A stretch of DNA of 52,569 nt from Membranihabitans maritimus (GCF_021729145.1 NZ_JAJSLW010000028.1:1-52569); one strand, 5' to 3'; shown: positions 22,873-32,222, numbered from the stretch's first letter. Made by a program: numbers and translations. Notes: generated from the letters alone by a model not told the origin.

Positions 22873-23124
22873 TTTTTTTTTGGTAATCAAGCGGTATAGC
22901 ACTAAAAGGATCACCGAACCTCCGATTGCTAATAAAAAGCTTCTAAAGTTAAAACCGGAAACATCTCCGAGACCCATAGAACTGCCAATCCACCCTCCCA
23001 GGATGGCTCCCAAAATGCCAATAATAATACTTCCAATCCAACCTCCGGGATCTTTGCCCGGGTGAATAAATTTTGCAATAGCTCCTGCTATTAAACCGAA
23101 AACGATCCAAACTAACCAATTCAT
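22870..23124 (-). CDS. GlsB/YeaQ/YmgE-family membrane stress protein
   Basis: An 84-residue inner-membrane protein, about the family's usual length, with three hydrophobic helices: LVWIVFGLIAGAIAKFI, the glycine-rich GSIIIGILGAILGGWIG and FLLAIGGSVILLVLYRL. The helix 1 motif GLIAGAIAK and PGKDPGGW are characteristic ('transglycosylase-associated'). These proteins are induced by envelope or osmotic stress; mechanism unknown. It is convergent with the aldehyde dehydrogenase. Confidence 0.93.
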   Translation of the reverse strand: MNWLVWIVFGLIAGAIAKFIHPGKDPGGWIGSIIIGILGAILGGWIGSSMGLGDVSGFNFRSFLLAIGGSVILLVLYRLITKKK

Positions 23125-23268
23125 AGATACATTATTTTAGGTGAAAAATAGGTTTTAAGTCGAAAACAGAATTATGCCGAATGTGTTTTCTTAGTTTAAT
23201 ATACGTTTATTGGGGATATTAATATATGATTTTTTCGTTAAATGCGATAATGGAAATAAAAAGTATTG

Positions 23269-23715
23269 ATGAATGCGGAAGAAATTATGGAACAAAAATT
23301 AGCAAATAATCCATCAGTGGTCTTTTACGATTCTGTCTGCGTGATGTGTGATTCATTTATTCAATTTTTAATTAAAATTGATAAGGATAGAATACTTCGT
23401 TTTTCATCGCTGCAGTCTGATCTTTGGGAAAAAACAAAAAAGGATTTTGACAAAAAATGGCCAGAAGGTGGGACTGTGGTGTTCTGGAATAATGGAAAAT
23501 GGTATTCGGAGTCCGATGCGGTTCTCCAAATTTTTCAGGTAGTTGGAAAGTACAAGGTTTGGGTATGGGTCCTGCGGATAATTCCTGTCTTTTTTAGAAA
23601 TTTAATGTATAGATGGATTGCTCGGAATCGGTACAAGGTCTTTGGTAAAAAGAATTCATGTGAATGGGTTCCTGCAGACAAGAGGTATCTTTTTCTAGAT
23701 AATACGAAAGAATGA
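23269..23715 (+). CDS. DCC-family thiol-disulfide oxidoreductase (DUF393)
   Basis: About 148 residues. The defining DxxCxxC motif is VVFYDSVCVMCDSFIQFL (about residues 18-35), and FSSLQSD and YSESDAVLQIF follow as in the family, with a hydrophobic YKVWVWVLRIIPVFFRNLMY segment. It is related to thioredoxins and probably catalyses disulfide exchange, though no substrate is established. The ATG at 23269 is preferred to the TTG three bases before it. Single gene. Confidence 0.92.
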   Translation: MNAEEIMEQKLANNPSVVFYDSVCVMCDSFIQFLIKIDKDRILRFSSLQSDLWEKTKKDFDKKWPEGGTVVFWNNGKWYSESDAVLQIFQVVGKYKVWVWVLRIIPVFFRNLMYRWIARNRYKVFGKKNSCEWVPADKRYLFLDNTKE

Positions 23716-24116
23716 AATCTAATAGCTTTATAAGTTTTTAATAGGATTGGAGCCTATTAAATCAGAAATTGATCTTTTGACGAGATGGGTAAGAATTGAA
23801 AGTGTAGTAGTCAGAATCTTACCTATCCATTAGGTCAGTTGTTGATATTCCCTCAAGTTCATGTCTGCCGACCTGTAAAAGGATTTGATCTTAGTAAACA
23901 TGATTCCTGGTTGCAGCAATAGGACTCTTGAATCCAGTAATCGGTTCCTCTTTTCCCAAAGGGATGTTTTCGGCATGCCATATATTTTAACTCGTCATTG
24001 ATTCTCAGCGTCTATTACCTTAGCGGTATTGATGAATTTCTTTTGAGAGAGAAATTTATTGACCAGGGTAAGTTCATAAACAGAATATCTGTGAATAGAT
24101 GTATTCCAAACAGTAG
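23716..24116. other. spacer without recognisable gene
   Basis: Only short frames. The longest on the minus strand is about 48 codons and starts MPKTSLWEKRNRLLDSRV; I recognise no family in it. The region may be an eroded gene, but nothing can be supported. Confidence 0.4.
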
Positions 24117-24710
24117 CTAAGTCTTCAACCATCCGGTAATGCTTAGTCTCGGTTGTAGAGTCTCCAGCACCTCATGTTCGATTTCGTCGCTCTTGAAGAA
24201 ACATACGGTTCCTGCCCGGGGTTGTATGACCTTTTTTTCATTTGGGGTGTAAAGTACAAGTTGTCCTCCATCCTTTTCATCCCAATGGGGGTTTAAATAA
24301 CAGACGAAAGAAAATTTTCGTCCAGAATCACTCTTGAATTGATCCAGGTGTCTTTTATAAAAAGACCCAATATCATAGTAAGCATAGTGAAATTCATACC
24401 CTTTTAAATTGGTATAGCAGGTTTGGTTTAGATATGTTAAAAACTGGTCTATCCAGTCAAAAAACATTTCTTCATATAAGTTGGCATTATCAGGTTCTAT
24501 CCATGAAATTAAATCCCCCCTGACTTTTGTATTTTCTACGAAGGAATATCTTCTTCCTACACCGGCCTGGTGCATTTCTCCTTCTTCAAGTTTTGAAAGT
24601 AGTATTTTGCGTAAATTCATTAATAGATCCGAATCAACAAATGATTCTAAGATCCCGTAGCTTTTTTCCGCAACACTGGAAATAAGCGATTCATATTGGT
24701 CATTTTTCAT
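24117..24710 (-). CDS. 2OG-Fe(II) oxygenase (prolyl-hydroxylase-like)
   Basis: A 197-residue double-stranded beta-helix dioxygenase. The iron triad is visible: FYKRHLDQF supplies His and Asp (about residues 117 and 119), DEIEHEVLE the distal His (about 175), and PRLSITGWL the Arg that binds 2-oxoglutarate. YYDIGSFYKRH and FSFVCYLNPHW are typical of the prolyl 4-hydroxylase alpha-subunit-like branch, related to PHD/EGLN and bacterial YbiX. It would use O2 and 2-oxoglutarate to hydroxylate a protein or small molecule. Monocistronic on the minus strand. Confidence 0.9.
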   Translation of the reverse strand: MKNDQYESLISSVAEKSYGILESFVDSDLLMNLRKILLSKLEEGEMHQAGVGRRYSFVENTKVRGDLISWIEPDNANLYEEMFFDWIDQFLTYLNQTCYTNLKGYEFHYAYYDIGSFYKRHLDQFKSDSGRKFSFVCYLNPHWDEKDGGQLVLYTPNEKKVIQPRAGTVCFFKSDEIEHEVLETLQPRLSITGWLKT

Positions 24711-24971
24711 TGGATATTCAGTTCCCGCTTAGGTTAATAGAGGAACTCATATACAAATATACCCAAAACGCTTGAATTTGAGCGATATTTGTCGGTGAAA
24801 ATCACCAATGACTTTATCATTGACACAAACCCGAAGCCGTGACTTCCCCGTTTGCTTTTGGGCGAGTATTTCTTTACCAGGTATTGTCTTTGCTTCATTG
24901 AGCCGATGAATTCCAACTGACCATGGCAGCATTTAATCGAATCATTAATGCTTTCGTCGATTTGAAATAAT

Positions 24972-25856
24972 TTACTCAAAACTCAGTTCGTAAGCGGCCA
25001 CCTCATTTTTCATAAAGGTAGGTACAGTAATCGTATTTTTTGTGGGAATAAATCCGATATCAGCGGTATTGGATTTTTCTTCCTGGGTGTCCAGTAATAG
25101 GGTAGTTTTATTTCCTTTGATGTAAAAGATTTGACCTGCCCATCGGCTGGCTATAAATGTAGAATCATTTATAATGACAAGGCCATCACCACCTTTTACT
25201 TCATCATTGATGATGTCATAGGTTCCATTTTCATTAAATGATATTAGACCCTCACCGTTAAGGCCATAGATTCTTCCATTATAAATTTCCACCCCATTTA
25301 TACTGGGGACATCAGAAGCCACTAGTATAATCTTTTCTCCATCCGTTTTATATATTTTTGCATCTCTCATATCTGAAAAGAATACGAATGTACCGTCTGT
25401 TGCTGCATCGTTGAGAAATTGGGCATTTTCCACGGGAAGTTTCTTCTCAATTGATCCATCTGACAAGTTGATAATAACTACTTCATCTATATCTGTGACA
25501 AATAGCTGATCATTCAATATAGCCATCCCTTTGGGGGCACTAAGTCCTTCCACCCACTTTTCCGAGTCTACTGTTCCATCCTCATTTAATTTTGAAATAA
25601 ATCCATTTCCATCTTTTTCGGAGGGTTTAGTATTTCCGTTGGATACATAAATGGTCCCATTATGGAATAATGTAGATTCAGATCCCGTGAATATAGAATC
25701 GGTTTTCCAGAGCATTGTCACCTTTGGTTCTTTATCTTCCATAACAGGTTTTCCCTCTTCGCTTTTACTTGAATTCTCAGAACAACTGAAAACAATAAAG
25801 AATAGAAAAAGGGTTAAAAAAGTAAAGGATTGATTTATTTGGGTGAAGTTTTTCAT
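24972..25856 (-). CDS. SMP-30/gluconolactonase-like beta-propeller lipoprotein
   Basis: About 294 residues from the ATG at 25856, chosen because a lipoprotein signal (FLTLFLFFIVFSCSEN) follows it directly. The mature part is made of repeating four-stranded blades, e.g. STLFHNGTIYVSNGN, GMAILNDQLFVTDIDEVVII, GTFVFFSDMRDAKIYKTDG, GVEIYNGRIYGLNGEGLI, as in SMP-30/NHL-type propellers. Such proteins can be lactonases, but I do not see a clear set of metal ligands. Probably anchored to the outer membrane. It is divergent from the metE riboswitch region. Confidence 0.8.
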   Translation of the reverse strand: MKNFTQINQSFTFLTLFLFFIVFSCSENSSKSEEGKPVMEDKEPKVTMLWKTDSIFTGSESTLFHNGTIYVSNGNTKPSEKDGNGFISKLNEDGTVDSEKWVEGLSAPKGMAILNDQLFVTDIDEVVIINLSDGSIEKKLPVENAQFLNDAATDGTFVFFSDMRDAKIYKTDGEKIILVASDVPSINGVEIYNGRIYGLNGEGLISFNENGTYDIINDEVKGGDGLVIINDSTFIASRWAGQIFYIKGNKTTLLLDTQEEKSNTADIGFIPTKNTITVPTFMKNEVAAYELSFE

Positions 25857-25956
25857 ACTAATCAGGATTAAATTTGACAAGGAATTTACAAAAAAATGGT
25901 TAAACTAATTTCAATTGTTATTAAAATAATTATGCAATTTTGATAATCAAGTTTAT

Positions 25957-25964
25957 TACCTTTG
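25957..25964 (+). promoter_or_regulatory. -7 box of the metE riboswitch transcript
   Basis: TACCTTTG is an exact TAnnTTTG match located about 25 bases before the first riboswitch helices, as expected for the transcription start. No well-spaced -33 TTTG is seen (the nearest is only 14 bases upstream). Confidence 0.45.
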
Positions 25965-25984
25965 ATTCTGAGAAAAGTTCTTTA

Positions 25985-26200
25985 AATACAATTTCAGCCG
26001 GAGGGGTTCCCATCCCGTATGATTACGGGATAAGGGATGAAAAGGGAATCGTGTGAAAATCACGAGCTGTCGCGCAACTGTAAATAACGCGTAGATTTTT
26101 TATCATTACACTGTCCACTGTTTATCATAATTACTAATTCAGTTATTAGAATGGGAAGGACGATAAAAATGTTATAAGCCAGGAGACCTGCCTTTTCCGA
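25985..26200 (+). ncRNA. cobalamin riboswitch controlling metE
   Basis: The conserved pieces of the AdoCbl/cobalamin riboswitch occur in order: GCCGGAGGGGTTCCC, GAAAAGGGAA, a stem pairing CGTG/CACG, GCTGTCGCGCAACTGTAA, GGGAAGG and the B12 box AGCCAGGAGACCTGCC (26177-26192). It stands 233 bases before the ATG of metE, the cobalamin-independent methionine synthase. Established logic: when cobalamin is available for MetH, the riboswitch turns metE off. An expression platform follows at 26237-26329. Confidence 0.95.
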
Positions 26201-26236
26201 TGTAAATGACAATGCTTTCGCGATTTGAAGTGATGT

Positions 26237-26329
26237 CAGGTTGAACTATGTGCTTGATGAAATGGAATTTCATTAGCTAACCTTTCTACAGGAAACAGGT
26301 GAGTCTTGTCTCATTTGTTTTTCAACCTG
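26237..26329 (+). promoter_or_regulatory. candidate expression platform of the cobalamin riboswitch
   Basis: AAACAGGTGAG (26293-26303) can pair with CTCATTTGTTT (26310-26320; two G-U pairs), followed by TTTTTC, which looks like an intrinsic terminator. It is enclosed by a long-range helix of CAGGTTGAA (26237-26245) with TTCAACCTG (26321-26329), nine perfect pairs. Transcription attenuation before metE is therefore plausible. Confidence 0.55.
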
Positions 26330-26432
26330 CCTGGTGTATTTTGATTCCGAAAGATTGTGAGTATTTCTGATTCTGATCATATTTCTGATTGGGTCTAAAG
26401 AACGATTAATAAATCTTATTAAACGTTTTAAA

Positions 26433-28733
26433 ATGAAAACGCACATTTTAGGCTATCCGCGAATTGGTAGCAAGAGAGAATTAAAGCATGCCTGTGAGAA
26501 GTACTGGTCAGGGCGTATTTCCAAAGATGAGCTTTTGGAAGAAGGGAGGAAAATCCGTGAATCAAATTGGCGGGCCCAATTGGATGCCGGTTTGGATTTT
26601 TCCCCTGTAAATGATTTTTCTTTTTACGATCAGGTATTGGACATGATTGTCATGATAGGAGCTGTTCCTGGACGGTATCAGGAAATAATAGACAAGGATT
26701 CAAAAGCACCTGGCCTTGATGTATATTTTGCAATGGCAAGGGGTAAGCAGGAGAATGGTATAGATATTCCGGCAATGGAAATGACGAAGTGGTTCGATAC
26801 GAATTATCATTACATTGTACCAGAATTTGTACAGGATCAAAAATTTCAATTGAATGCTGAGAAAATATTGTCAGAACTTGAAGAAACAAAAAAACTAGGA
26901 GTAAATCCCAAACCAGTGATAATTGGCCCTGTTTCTATGTTGTTACTTGGTAAAGAAAAAGAAAATGATTTTGATAAATTCGAGCTTTTAAGTGAACTTT
27001 TGCCAGTATACCGCAAGTTAATCCACAAACTTCGGGAAAATGGCATTGAGTGGATCCAGGTGGACGAACCATATTTGGTTACAGACCTGTCAGAAGAAGA
27101 AAAAGAAGCTTACCGTTCTTCATATTCGGAATTAACCAAAGAGCTTGATGGTATTAAATTAATGTTGACTACATACTTTGATGATGTTTCCAAAAACATA
27201 GACCTGGTTTCATCGCTGCCAAGCCATGGATTGCACATAGACTTGTCGCGGGCTCCGGATCAGTTAGATGTTATTCTCGGTAAATGGCCGAAAGAGAAAT
27301 GTTTGTCTTTGGGTGTGGTTAACGGCCGGAATATTTGGAAAAATAATATTGAAAATTCACTTGCCTTAATAAAAAATGCCTCTGGACAATGGGATGATGA
27401 TAAATTATTTATTGCTACTTCTTGTTCCCTTTTGCATGTCCCTTACGATTTGCGTCTTGAGAAAAAACTTTCATCGGAAATCAGGGATTGGCTGTCATTT
27501 GCACAGCAAAAGTTACAAGAAGTTGTTTTCTTGAAACAAGCATTTTTAGATCCGGGGAAAGTGCAGGAGGAATTGGATGCAAACAAAACATCAATACAAT
27601 CCAGATTGGAGTCAAAGGTTTTACACCAACCCAAAGTCAGGGACAGGGTCGCGAAATTGACTTCAGATGATTATAAAAGGGGAAGCGAGTTTGCTATCAG
27701 GAAGAAATTACAAAAAGAGATGTTGGGCTTACCAATGTTCCCTACTACTACGATCGGGTCATTCCCTCAAACCAAAGAAGTACGTAAATGGAGGTCTAGA
27801 TTCAAACGAAATAAAGTTTCAGTTGAGGAGTATGAGAAATTTATCCTTGAAGAGACCAAACAAGCGATTCGAAAGCAGGAAAATATCGGCCTGGACGTAT
27901 TGGTTCACGGGGAGTTTGAAAGAAATGATATGGTAGAGTATTTTGGTGAACAGTTGGATGGATTTACATTTACACGTTATGCCTGGGTACAAAGCTACGG
28001 CAGTAGGTGTGTAAAACCCCCCATAATTTTTGGTGATATTTCACGGCCAAAACCAATGACGGTGGATTGGACAACAAAAGCGCAAAATATGACCGACAGA
28101 CCGGTAAAAGGGATGTTGACCGGACCGGTAACTATTCTTCAATGGTCATTTGTAAGAGATGATCAACCTCGATCGGAAACGGCAACTCAAATAGCACTGG
28201 CAATACGCGATGAGGTATCTGACCTGGAGTCGGCGGGCGTGAAAATTATTCAAGTGGACGAACCTGCTCTGAGAGAAGGGTTACCGTTGAGTAAGGAAAA
28301 TCGGAAGCAGTATTTGGACTGGGCTATTGATTGTTTCAGGCTTGCTACATCTTCCGTAAAGGATGAAACACAGATACATACTCACATGTGTTATTCGGAG
28401 TTTAATGATATAATTGAACACATTGCCCTGATGGATGCTGATGTCATTACCATAGAATGTTCGCGATCCCAAATGGAGTTATTGGATGCATTTATCCAAT
28501 TCCGATATCCGAATGATATTGGCCCCGGTGTATATGATATTCATTCTCCCCGGGTTCCTTCAATTAAAGAAGTAACAGTGCTTCTGGAGAAGGCGCTTGA
28601 AGTTCTTGCACCGGACCAGCTATGGGTGAATCCGGACTGCGGATTAAAAACCCGTAAATGGGAAGAAACGGAAAAATCCCTTTTGGCGATGGTTGATGCA
28701 GCTAATGAAGTGAGGAACAGGGGGTCGGTTTGA
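26433..28733 (+). CDS. metE: cobalamin-independent methionine synthase
   Basis: Transfers the methyl group of 5-methyltetrahydropteroyl-triglutamate to homocysteine, the last step of methionine synthesis. It has 766 residues, the usual full length, with two TIM barrels. The N-terminal barrel begins THILGYPRIGSKRELKHACE. The C-terminal barrel begins PTTTIGSFPQTKEVRKWR and holds the zinc site: THMCYSEF (His and Cys), ITIECSRS (Glu) and VNPDCGLKTR (Cys). Homocysteine-binding residues GSFPQT and EFERNDMVEYFGE are present. It lies behind a cobalamin riboswitch, which implies the genome also has a cobalamin-dependent MetH and B12 uptake. Monocistronic. Confidence 0.97.
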   Translation: MKTHILGYPRIGSKRELKHACEKYWSGRISKDELLEEGRKIRESNWRAQLDAGLDFSPVNDFSFYDQVLDMIVMIGAVPGRYQEIIDKDSKAPGLDVYFAMARGKQENGIDIPAMEMTKWFDTNYHYIVPEFVQDQKFQLNAEKILSELEETKKLGVNPKPVIIGPVSMLLLGKEKENDFDKFELLSELLPVYRKLIHKLRENGIEWIQVDEPYLVTDLSEEEKEAYRSSYSELTKELDGIKLMLTTYFDDVSKNIDLVSSLPSHGLHIDLSRAPDQLDVILGKWPKEKCLSLGVVNGRNIWKNNIENSLALIKNASGQWDDDKLFIATSCSLLHVPYDLRLEKKLSSEIRDWLSFAQQKLQEVVFLKQAFLDPGKVQEELDANKTSIQSRLESKVLHQPKVRDRVAKLTSDDYKRGSEFAIRKKLQKEMLGLPMFPTTTIGSFPQTKEVRKWRSRFKRNKVSVEEYEKFILEETKQAIRKQENIGLDVLVHGEFERNDMVEYFGEQLDGFTFTRYAWVQSYGSRCVKPPIIFGDISRPKPMTVDWTTKAQNMTDRPVKGMLTGPVTILQWSFVRDDQPRSETATQIALAIRDEVSDLESAGVKIIQVDEPALREGLPLSKENRKQYLDWAIDCFRLATSSVKDETQIHTHMCYSEFNDIIEHIALMDADVITIECSRSQMELLDAFIQFRYPNDIGPGVYDIHSPRVPSIKEVTVLLEKALEVLAPDQLWVNPDCGLKTRKWEETEKSLLAMVDAANEVRNRGSV

Positions 28734-29198
28734 CAGTATGTCTGTAATTGGGGGAGAATGCTTTGCTTTTCCAGCTTCGACACGTAAAAAAGACGGAAGG
28801 CCAAAGCTGTAACTCGCAAGTTTACTCCTGTTTTGGGGCTACAAGCTGCAAGATAAAAACCTGCAAGCGTAGAAAAGATCTGACAGCGTTTTTGGAGAAA
28901 GTCCGGAGACGGAAGATTGAAGGCCGCAGAAGGTGGTGTGAAGATTTAGTGAGGGCAAGGCAGTCTGATGATGCAGGCTGCCCTGTGTAATAGTTATACC
29001 GCAAAGAGGTGCGGAGGGCCGCAGAGGGCCGCAAAGGTCGAACAATGTAACATACCGATTCTTCGATCTTCAAACATCAGATCCACTCTGCGAACCTTCG
29101 CGTCCACTCTGCGAAACCCTGCATAATCACCTGTCATTTCACCAAGTATGCGGGACAGCCTACCAGTTACTTACCTTCAATTACTGATCACAGGTATC
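28734..29198. repeat. GC-rich degenerate intergenic repeats after metE
   Basis: No real gene. Between 29001 and 29040 four ten-base units (gcaaagaggt, gcggagggcc, gcagagggcc, gcaaaggtcg) lie in tandem. On the other strand, at 29090-29123, TTCGCAGAGTGGA occurs twice about 21 bases apart. The two blocks face each other as an imperfect inverted pair. The composition is far more GC-rich than the rest. Such purine-rich GCAGAGG-type units are common between genes in Bacteroidota. Confidence 0.5.
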
Positions 29199-30752
29199 CT
29201 ACTTCGGAGTCAGGTGTATAAAAGGACAAATCATTTCTTCTAATGAAATACCCCCGTGCTGGAAAGTGTTTTTATAATAGTTGTTGTAATAATTATAATT
29301 GTTTGGATACAGGAAAAACTTATCCTCTTTAGCAAAAATAAAGCGGGAACTTACATTGGGTCTTGGAAGGTGTGCATCGGAAGGATCACGCACTTCTAGA
29401 ACATCTTTGGAGTCGTATTTTAAATTCCTACCTACTTTGTACCGTAAATTTGTGGTTGTTTCTCTGTCTCCGACCACTTTTGACGGTTGTTTTACCCGGA
29501 TAGTCCCGTGGTCAGTGGATACAAATAAATCGATATCGTGTTCGGCCAATTTTTGCAATGCATTCCATAAAGGAGAATGTAAAAACCATGATCGGGTAAG
29601 AGACCTGTAGGCTCTTTCATCTCCGGCCAATTCCTTAAGTACTTCCATTTCCGTTCGGGCATGAGATAGCATATCGATGAAATTATATACAATTACTGTA
29701 AGGTCATTATTGAGATAATTAAGGACCTTACTCTCCATATCATTAGCTTGCCAGGTGTTGGAGACTTTAATATATTCATGCTTGATTTCTTTTTTCCATA
29801 TTCTTTTGATTTGGTATTCCAGGAATTCTGCTTCATGCAGGTTTTTACCTCCTTCTTCATTGTCATTTTTCCACAAGTCCGGAAAATGCTTGGCAATATC
29901 TGCGGGCATCATGCCTGAAAAAATCGCATTCCGACTATACTGGGTTGCCGTCGGCAAGATACTGTAGAAGTAATCTTCTGACTGGACTTTAAAAAGTTGA
30001 TTGAAAATGGGTTCCAGCACAGCCCATTGGTCATATCTGAGGTTATCCAGTAACAGAAATACTGCAGGTTTATCCTTGATTTTGGGGATTAATTTTTTCC
30101 GCATGAGACTGTCCGACATAGTGGGGGCATCGTCATCTTGCATCCAGTCCAGGTAGTTTTTATTGACGAATTTTGAAAATTCAGTATTGGCCTCACTTTT
30201 TTGCATGGTGAGGATGTCTTGCATTTGATCACTTTGGGATTCACTAAGTTTCAACTCCCAGTTGATGATTTTTCGATAAATGTCTACCCATTCAGCATGG
30301 TCTAATTGGCTGTTAATCTCCATTAATATTTGTCGAAATTCCTGCTGATAGTCCTGAACCGTTTTTTCCCTGACTAATCTTTGATTATCAATGATTTTTT
30401 TGAGGCTCAAAAGAATTTGATTGGGGTTGACAGGCTTGAGTAAAAAATCAGAAATTTCTGATCCGATAGCCTGATCCATGAGGGTTTCCGCTTCGTTCTT
30501 GGTAATCATTACCACAGGGACGTTCTTGTTGACTTCCCTCAGTTTCGCCAGGGTTTCCAGACCTGTTAATCCCGGCATGGATTCATCGAGAAAAACGCAA
30601 TCAAAGTCACCATTTTCTTCTATTTCCTCTATGGCATCATAGCCGTTAGATACGGTGGTTACCTCATAACCCTTTTTTTCAAGGAACATTAACTGGGGTT
30701 TTAGCAAATCAATTTCATCATCTGCCCACAGGATTTGTATGTTATTTGTCAT
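29199..30752 (-). CDS. porX: PorX-type response regulator with PglZ domain
   Basis: A 517-residue two-domain protein, the length of PorX. Residues 1-120 are a receiver domain: ILWADDEIDLL (Asp11, Asp12), phosphoacceptor in CVFLDESMPG (Asp about 56), and LLKPVNP with the conserved Lys. Residues about 200-510 form a PglZ/alkaline-phosphatase-like domain, with VFLLLDNLRYDQW carrying the metal-binding Asp, ILPTATQYSRNAIFSG with the catalytic Thr, and FVSTDHGTI with Asp-His ligands. In Porphyromonas and Flavobacterium PorX acts with the PorY kinase and sigma factor SigP to control the type IX secretion system, and cleaves phosphoanhydride signals. Its presence suggests T9SS or its regulatory relay in this organism. 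PorY is not in the window. Confidence 0.93.
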   Translation of the reverse strand: MTNNIQILWADDEIDLLKPQLMFLEKKGYEVTTVSNGYDAIEEIEENGDFDCVFLDESMPGLTGLETLAKLREVNKNVPVVMITKNEAETLMDQAIGSEISDFLLKPVNPNQILLSLKKIIDNQRLVREKTVQDYQQEFRQILMEINSQLDHAEWVDIYRKIINWELKLSESQSDQMQDILTMQKSEANTEFSKFVNKNYLDWMQDDDAPTMSDSLMRKKLIPKIKDKPAVFLLLDNLRYDQWAVLEPIFNQLFKVQSEDYFYSILPTATQYSRNAIFSGMMPADIAKHFPDLWKNDNEEGGKNLHEAEFLEYQIKRIWKKEIKHEYIKVSNTWQANDMESKVLNYLNNDLTVIVYNFIDMLSHARTEMEVLKELAGDERAYRSLTRSWFLHSPLWNALQKLAEHDIDLFVSTDHGTIRVKQPSKVVGDRETTTNLRYKVGRNLKYDSKDVLEVRDPSDAHLPRPNVSSRFIFAKEDKFFLYPNNYNYYNNYYKNTFQHGGISLEEMICPFIHLTPK

Positions 30753-31028
30753 ATATGATTTTTATCGCCTTTATTAAAAAAAAATACCCGATTTGGTGGA
30801 TAGTGCCATCAAAAAACGCTTATAGTATGTTTAAATTTTGCTTTTTGTATGATTTTTCACGATTTTTCAAGCCAGATAAAGCTAATTTTGAGTTGCGTTG
30901 TGGAGCTACGGACTGAAAAAATAGCTGAAATTTGGCGAAAAAAATTGTAGAAATCAATCCCGATGCTTTCGGGAAGTACAATTTAATCATGCTCTGAAGT
31001 TATTTAATTATTACGATTTGAAGATACA

Positions 31029-32219
31029 ATGAATAAAAAGAAAATCATAAACGATCCGATCTACGGATTTATTAATATCCCATTCGAACTTCTTTTTGAC
31101 TTAATTGAGCATCCGTGGTTTCAACGTTTGCGAAGAATTTATCAGGTAGGTATGACTAATCTGATTTATCCCGGGGCTCACCACACCCGATTTCATCATG
31201 CCTTAGGTGCGATGCATTTGATGTGGGAATCCATTAACCAACTTAGGAACAAGGGGGTTGAGATCTCGGAAGAAGAAGCAAGAGGTGCATGTGCTGCTAT
31301 TTTATTGCACGATATAGGACATGGACCGTTCTCACATGCATTGGAAGGACTGATGATCCCCTCTTCCCATGAGGAGATTTCGCTCAGGATTATTAAGGTC
31401 CTCAACAAAGAATTTAATGGAGCTCTAACTGTAGCGATAGATATTTTTACAGGTAAGCACCCTAAAAAGTTTCTTCACCAGTTGGTCTCCAGTGAACTTG
31501 ATGTAGACCGTTTGGATTATTTGAATCGAGATAGTTTTTATACCGGAGTAGTTGAGGGGAAAATTGGTACTAACCGGATAATCAAAATGCTCAATGTCGA
31601 CGATAATGAATTAGTAATTGAAGAAAAAGGTATGTATTCTGTAGAAAAGTTTCTTATGGCCCGTAAGATAATGTATTGGCAGGTATACATGCACAAGACG
31701 GTTTTGGCTGCGGAAAAAATGTTAATTTCTGCTGTATCCAGGCTCAAGTATTTAGTAAATAATAGGGTAGAGGACTTTCCGGGATCAAAGTCCTTTTTAA
31801 CATTACTTACTGAACCCGGTAAAGAGAATATCCTTGACGACTTTATCAGCACAGATGATATTGATGTACTTTATACTATCAAGCAACACCATAAATTCAA
31901 AGATTCTTTGTTTTCATATCTCAGCAAAGGGTTATTGGATCGCAGGTTATTCCGCACACAATTGAGTAATGAACCATTTACAAAGGAATACGAAGAAAAG
32001 ATAGTGTATAGAATTGAGAATGCTATGAGCCTGGAACCAAATGTTGCAAGGCAATTGATTTTTTCGGGGGCGGAAACCACTAAGTTTTACAGCGAGAAGC
32101 CAAGGCAAATTCAATTTTTGATGAAGGATGGTAGTGTCCGCCCTTTTGAAGAAATTTCGGAATTAGGTGTTACCAATAGTAAGACTACAAAATACTATTT
32201 AGTGTATCCTAAAGTATGA
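31029..32219 (+). CDS. HD-domain phosphohydrolase
   Basis: A 396-residue HD-superfamily protein related to dGTP triphosphohydrolases and the YdhJ group. It begins with NDPIYGFINIPFELLFDLIEH and WFQRLRRIYQVG, then the metal ligands HHTRFHHALGAM (about residues 53-63), LLHDIGHGPFSHALE (about 92-106, the HD pair) and SSELDVDRLDYLNRD (Asp about 157). All ligands are intact. Substrate is likely a (deoxy)nucleotide phosphate. In many Bacteroidota this gene sits beside porX and before lpxD; here it is divergent from porX but lpxD is absent, so synteny is broken on one side. Confidence 0.9.
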   Translation: MNKKKIINDPIYGFINIPFELLFDLIEHPWFQRLRRIYQVGMTNLIYPGAHHTRFHHALGAMHLMWESINQLRNKGVEISEEEARGACAAILLHDIGHGPFSHALEGLMIPSSHEEISLRIIKVLNKEFNGALTVAIDIFTGKHPKKFLHQLVSSELDVDRLDYLNRDSFYTGVVEGKIGTNRIIKMLNVDDNELVIEEKGMYSVEKFLMARKIMYWQVYMHKTVLAAEKMLISAVSRLKYLVNNRVEDFPGSKSFLTLLTEPGKENILDDFISTDDIDVLYTIKQHHKFKDSLFSYLSKGLLDRRLFRTQLSNEPFTKEYEEKIVYRIENAMSLEPNVARQLIFSGAETTKFYSEKPRQIQFLMKDGSVRPFEEISELGVTNSKTTKYYLVYPKV

Positions 32220-32222
32220 ATA

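Noticed and set aside
24734-24979. 81-codon minus-strand ORF between the 2OG oxygenase and the propeller lipoprotein
   Set aside because: TTG start, overlaps the 3' end of the lipoprotein gene, and no recognisable family; a second frame overlaps it. Probably chance or an eroded fragment.
26025-26060. CATCCCGTA...TACGGGAT hairpin as a terminator before metE
   Set aside because: It is an internal stem of the cobalamin riboswitch.
28748-29073. Overlapping 60-85 codon ORFs on both strands after metE
   Set aside because: They arise from the GC-rich repeat block, are present in several frames at once and have low-complexity products.
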